Assembly: GCA_030523345.1 (NCBI GenBank)
Contig: JAUNIR010000001.1
Span: 1 to 64,000 of the forward strand
DNA: 64,000 nt
Direction: 5' to 3'
Source: Lachnospiraceae bacterium
Lineage (GTDB): Bacteria > Bacillota > Clostridia > Lachnospirales > Lachnospiraceae
Shown here piece after piece: positions 62,292 through 64,000 of the stretch (positions are counted from its first letter, which is position 1; every line of letters starts with the position of its first letter). The notes beneath the pieces are model-generated. The model had not been told where the DNA came from, made no database searches, and saw only the letters and a program-made list of their open reading frames with translations. The translations under genes and the position numbers were made by a program.

Positions 62292-64000
62292 ATGTTCAGT
62301 GTTGTTAAGAGAGATGGACAAGTTGCAGATTTTAATCTGACGAAGATAAATGATGCAATAATGAAGGCCTTTTCTGCGTGCGAAAAACAGTATACAAATG
62401 AGATTATTGATCTCCTTGCACTTAGAGTAACTGCAGATTTTCAGGAGAAAGTTAAAGAAGGACAGATTTCTGTAGAGGATGTACAGGATTCGGTTGAGAC
62501 AGTTTTAGAGCAGGCTGGTTATACAGATGTTGCTAAAGCTTATATTTTGTATCGTAAGAATCGTGAAAAAATCCGTAATATGAAATCAACAATTCTTGAC
62601 TATAAGGATGTTGTTAATAGCTATGTTAAAGTCGAAGACTGGAGAGTGAAAGAAAATTCTACAGTTACATATTCTGTAGGTGGATTAATCTTGTCCAATT
62701 CGGGTGCGGTTACAGCAAATTACTGGTTATCAGAAATTTATGATCAGGAAATTGCAGATGCACATAGAAATGCAGACATTCATATACATGATTTATCTAT
62801 GCTTACAGGTTATTGTGCAGGATGGTCTTTGAAACAGCTTATTACAGAAGGTCTTGGAGGAGTTAATGGTAAAATAACATCTGCTCCTGCAGCACATCTT
62901 TCAGTTCTGTGCCACCAGATGGTTAACTTTTTGGGAATAATGCAGAATGAATGGGCGGGAGCTCAGGCATTCTCATCTTTTGATACATATTTAGCTCCAT
63001 TTGTTAAGGTTGATAACCTTACATATGGTGAAGTTAAAAAATGCATAGAATCATTTATATATGGCGTTAATACACCTTCCCGTTGGGGCACGCAGGCTCC
63101 ATTCTCCAATATCACACTTGATTGGACAGTTCCAGCAGACCTTGCAGAACTTAATTGCATTGTTGGCGGAAAGGAAATGGACTTCAAATATAAAGACTGT
63201 AAAAAAGAGATGGATATGGTTAATAAGGCCTTCATAGAGACAATGATTGAGGGCGATGCTAATGGAAGAGGATTCCAGTATCCAATACCTACGTATTCTA
63301 TTACAAGAGACTTTGACTGGTCAGATACTGAAAACAATCGCCTGTTATTTGAAATGACATCTAAGTATGGAACTCCATATTTTTCTAATTATATCAATTC
63401 GGATATGGAACCTAGTGATGTACGAAGCATGTGCTGTAGATTACGTCTTGATTTAAGAGAACTTCGTAAGAAGTCGGGAGGTTTCTTCGGCTCTGGTGAA
63501 AGTACAGGATCCGTAGGAGTTGTAACTATCAATATGCCTCGTATTGCATACCAAGCAATGGATAAGGCAGATTTCTATGCAAGACTTGACAGAATGATGG
63601 ATATAGCAGCAAGATCGCTGGCTGTAAAGAGAAGAGTCATTACAAAGCTTCTTGAGGAAGGATTGTATCCATATACGAAGAGATATCTTGGAACATTCAA
63701 CAATCATTTTTCTACAATTGGTCTTGTTGGAATGAATGAAGTTGGACTTAATGCTAACTGGTTAAGAGCAGATCTTACAGATGAGAGAGTTCAGGAGTTC
63801 ACTAAAGAAGTACTTAATCATATGAGAGAAAGACTTTCGGATTATCAGGAGAAGTATGGCGATCTCTATAACTTAGAGGCTACACCTGCAGAGTCTACAT
63901 CTTACAGACTTGCTAAACATGATAAGAAGAAGTGGCCAGGAATTAAGACTGCTGGAAATGCTGGAGATACACCATATTATACAAATAGTTCACATCTTCC
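62292..64000 (+). CDS. nrdD: Anaerobic ribonucleoside-triphosphate reductase (class III), 3' truncated
   Basis: 569 codons are in the window and the frame stays open to base 64000. The N-terminal ATP-cone starts MFSVVKRDGQVADFNLTKINDAIMKAF. Then come NADIHIHDLSMLTGYCAGWSL, a Mo-independent glycyl-radical-family barrel segment, IMQNEWAGAQAFSSFDTYLAPF, and ESTGSVGVVTINMPRIAYQA. The C-terminal Zn site and glycyl-radical motif fall beyond the window. The enzyme makes dNTPs under anaerobic conditions with the activase NrdG. AGGAGGG is about 12 bases upstream. Regulation by NrdR is indicated by two boxes. Confidence 0.95.
   Translation, partial: MFSVVKRDGQVADFNLTKINDAIMKAFSACEKQYTNEIIDLLALRVTADFQEKVKEGQISVEDVQDSVETVLEQAGYTDVAKAYILYRKNREKIRNMKSTILDYKDVVNSYVKVEDWRVKENSTVTYSVGGLILSNSGAVTANYWLSEIYDQEIADAHRNADIHIHDLSMLTGYCAGWSLKQLITEGLGGVNGKITSAPAAHLSVLCHQMVNFLGIMQNEWAGAQAFSSFDTYLAPFVKVDNLTYGEVKKCIESFIYGVNTPSRWGTQAPFSNITLDWTVPADLAELNCIVGGKEMDFKYKDCKKEMDMVNKAFIETMIEGDANGRGFQYPIPTYSITRDFDWSDTENNRLLFEMTSKYGTPYFSNYINSDMEPSDVRSMCCRLRLDLRELRKKSGGFFGSGESTGSVGVVTINMPRIAYQAMDKADFYARLDRMMDIAARSLAVKRRVITKLLEEGLYPYTKRYLGTFNNHFSTIGLVGMNEVGLNANWLRADLTDERVQEFTKEVLNHMRERLSDYQEKYGDLYNLEATPAESTSYRLAKHDKKKWPGIKTAGNAGDTPYYTNSSHL

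Overview
The window reads as a chromosomal segment of a low-GC, strictly anaerobic Firmicute, most likely a Lachnospiraceae member of the Butyrivibrio/Pseudobutyrivibrio/Lachnospira type. The evidence is AT-rich DNA with strong AGGAGG ribosome binding sites, a class III (oxygen-sensitive) ribonucleotide reductase, a formate/nitrite-family channel, and several families I associate with Clostridia/Lachnospiraceae (DUF4250, DUF4364, DUF3048, DUF1385, a second RsmH). The order rho-rpmE-DUF1385-prmC-prfA is also typical of that group. I see no transposase, integrase, phage gene or CRISPR array. The window looks like ordinary core chromosome with several accessory-flavoured modules.

Layout. 1-4.6 kb: a MoxR / DUF58 / dual-VWA / TPR operon (the aerotolerance or Bat type). 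4.7-8.4 kb: thioesterase, a LysR regulator that appears to start at ATT, an FNT channel with a tiny overlapping membrane ORF, and a divergent pseudouridine-phosphate glycosidase. 8.4-17.4 kb: a molybdenum/purine block. A three-subunit xanthine-dehydrogenase-like hydroxylase and a purine permease lie on the minus strand. They are divergent from a FecCD-type ABC importer, a ModE-like DNA-binding protein and a MocA-like cytidylyltransferase, and the importer is probably for molybdate or tungstate. A guanine deaminase at 23.2 kb fits the same pathway. 17.5-23 kb: GNAT, XRE regulators, a tRNA-Leu(UAG), an MBL hydrolase, a membrane protein and a LacI repressor. 23.9-28.3 kb: glycogen phosphorylase behind a LacI-type operator, a perfect 47-bp duplicated hairpin repeat, and a membrane EAL phosphodiesterase.

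28.3-36.5 kb contains the most interesting block. A poorly understood pair, a radical-SAM/helix-hairpin-helix protein plus its TIGR03915-type partner, is divergent from a fused Cas4/RecB-like nuclease-Rad3-like helicase. That gene is followed by endonuclease IV and a GH13 glucosidase. 36.6-41 kb: a chemoreceptor and a GH2 beta-mannosidase-like protein whose expected acid/base Glu is Gly. 41-51.4 kb: housekeeping (DUF4250-RarA, DUF4364, Rho, L31, DUF1385, PrmC, RF1, an RsmH paralog, thiamine pyrophosphokinase, a UGM-like flavoprotein). 51.4-58.5 kb: TPP riboswitch-ThiT, MATE, SulP, an MBOAT/SGNH acyl-transfer pair, signal peptidase I. 58.7-64 kb: a second DUF3048 lipoprotein, a DUF2974 hydrolase, a TPR lipoprotein, and NrdD preceded by two NrdR boxes 42 bp apart and cut off by the window end.

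The genes suggest a fermentative gut or rumen anaerobe that stores and breaks down alpha-glucans, may attack mannosides, salvages thiamine, and degrades purines with a molybdenum enzyme. All functions come from motif reading and gene context. No database search was possible.
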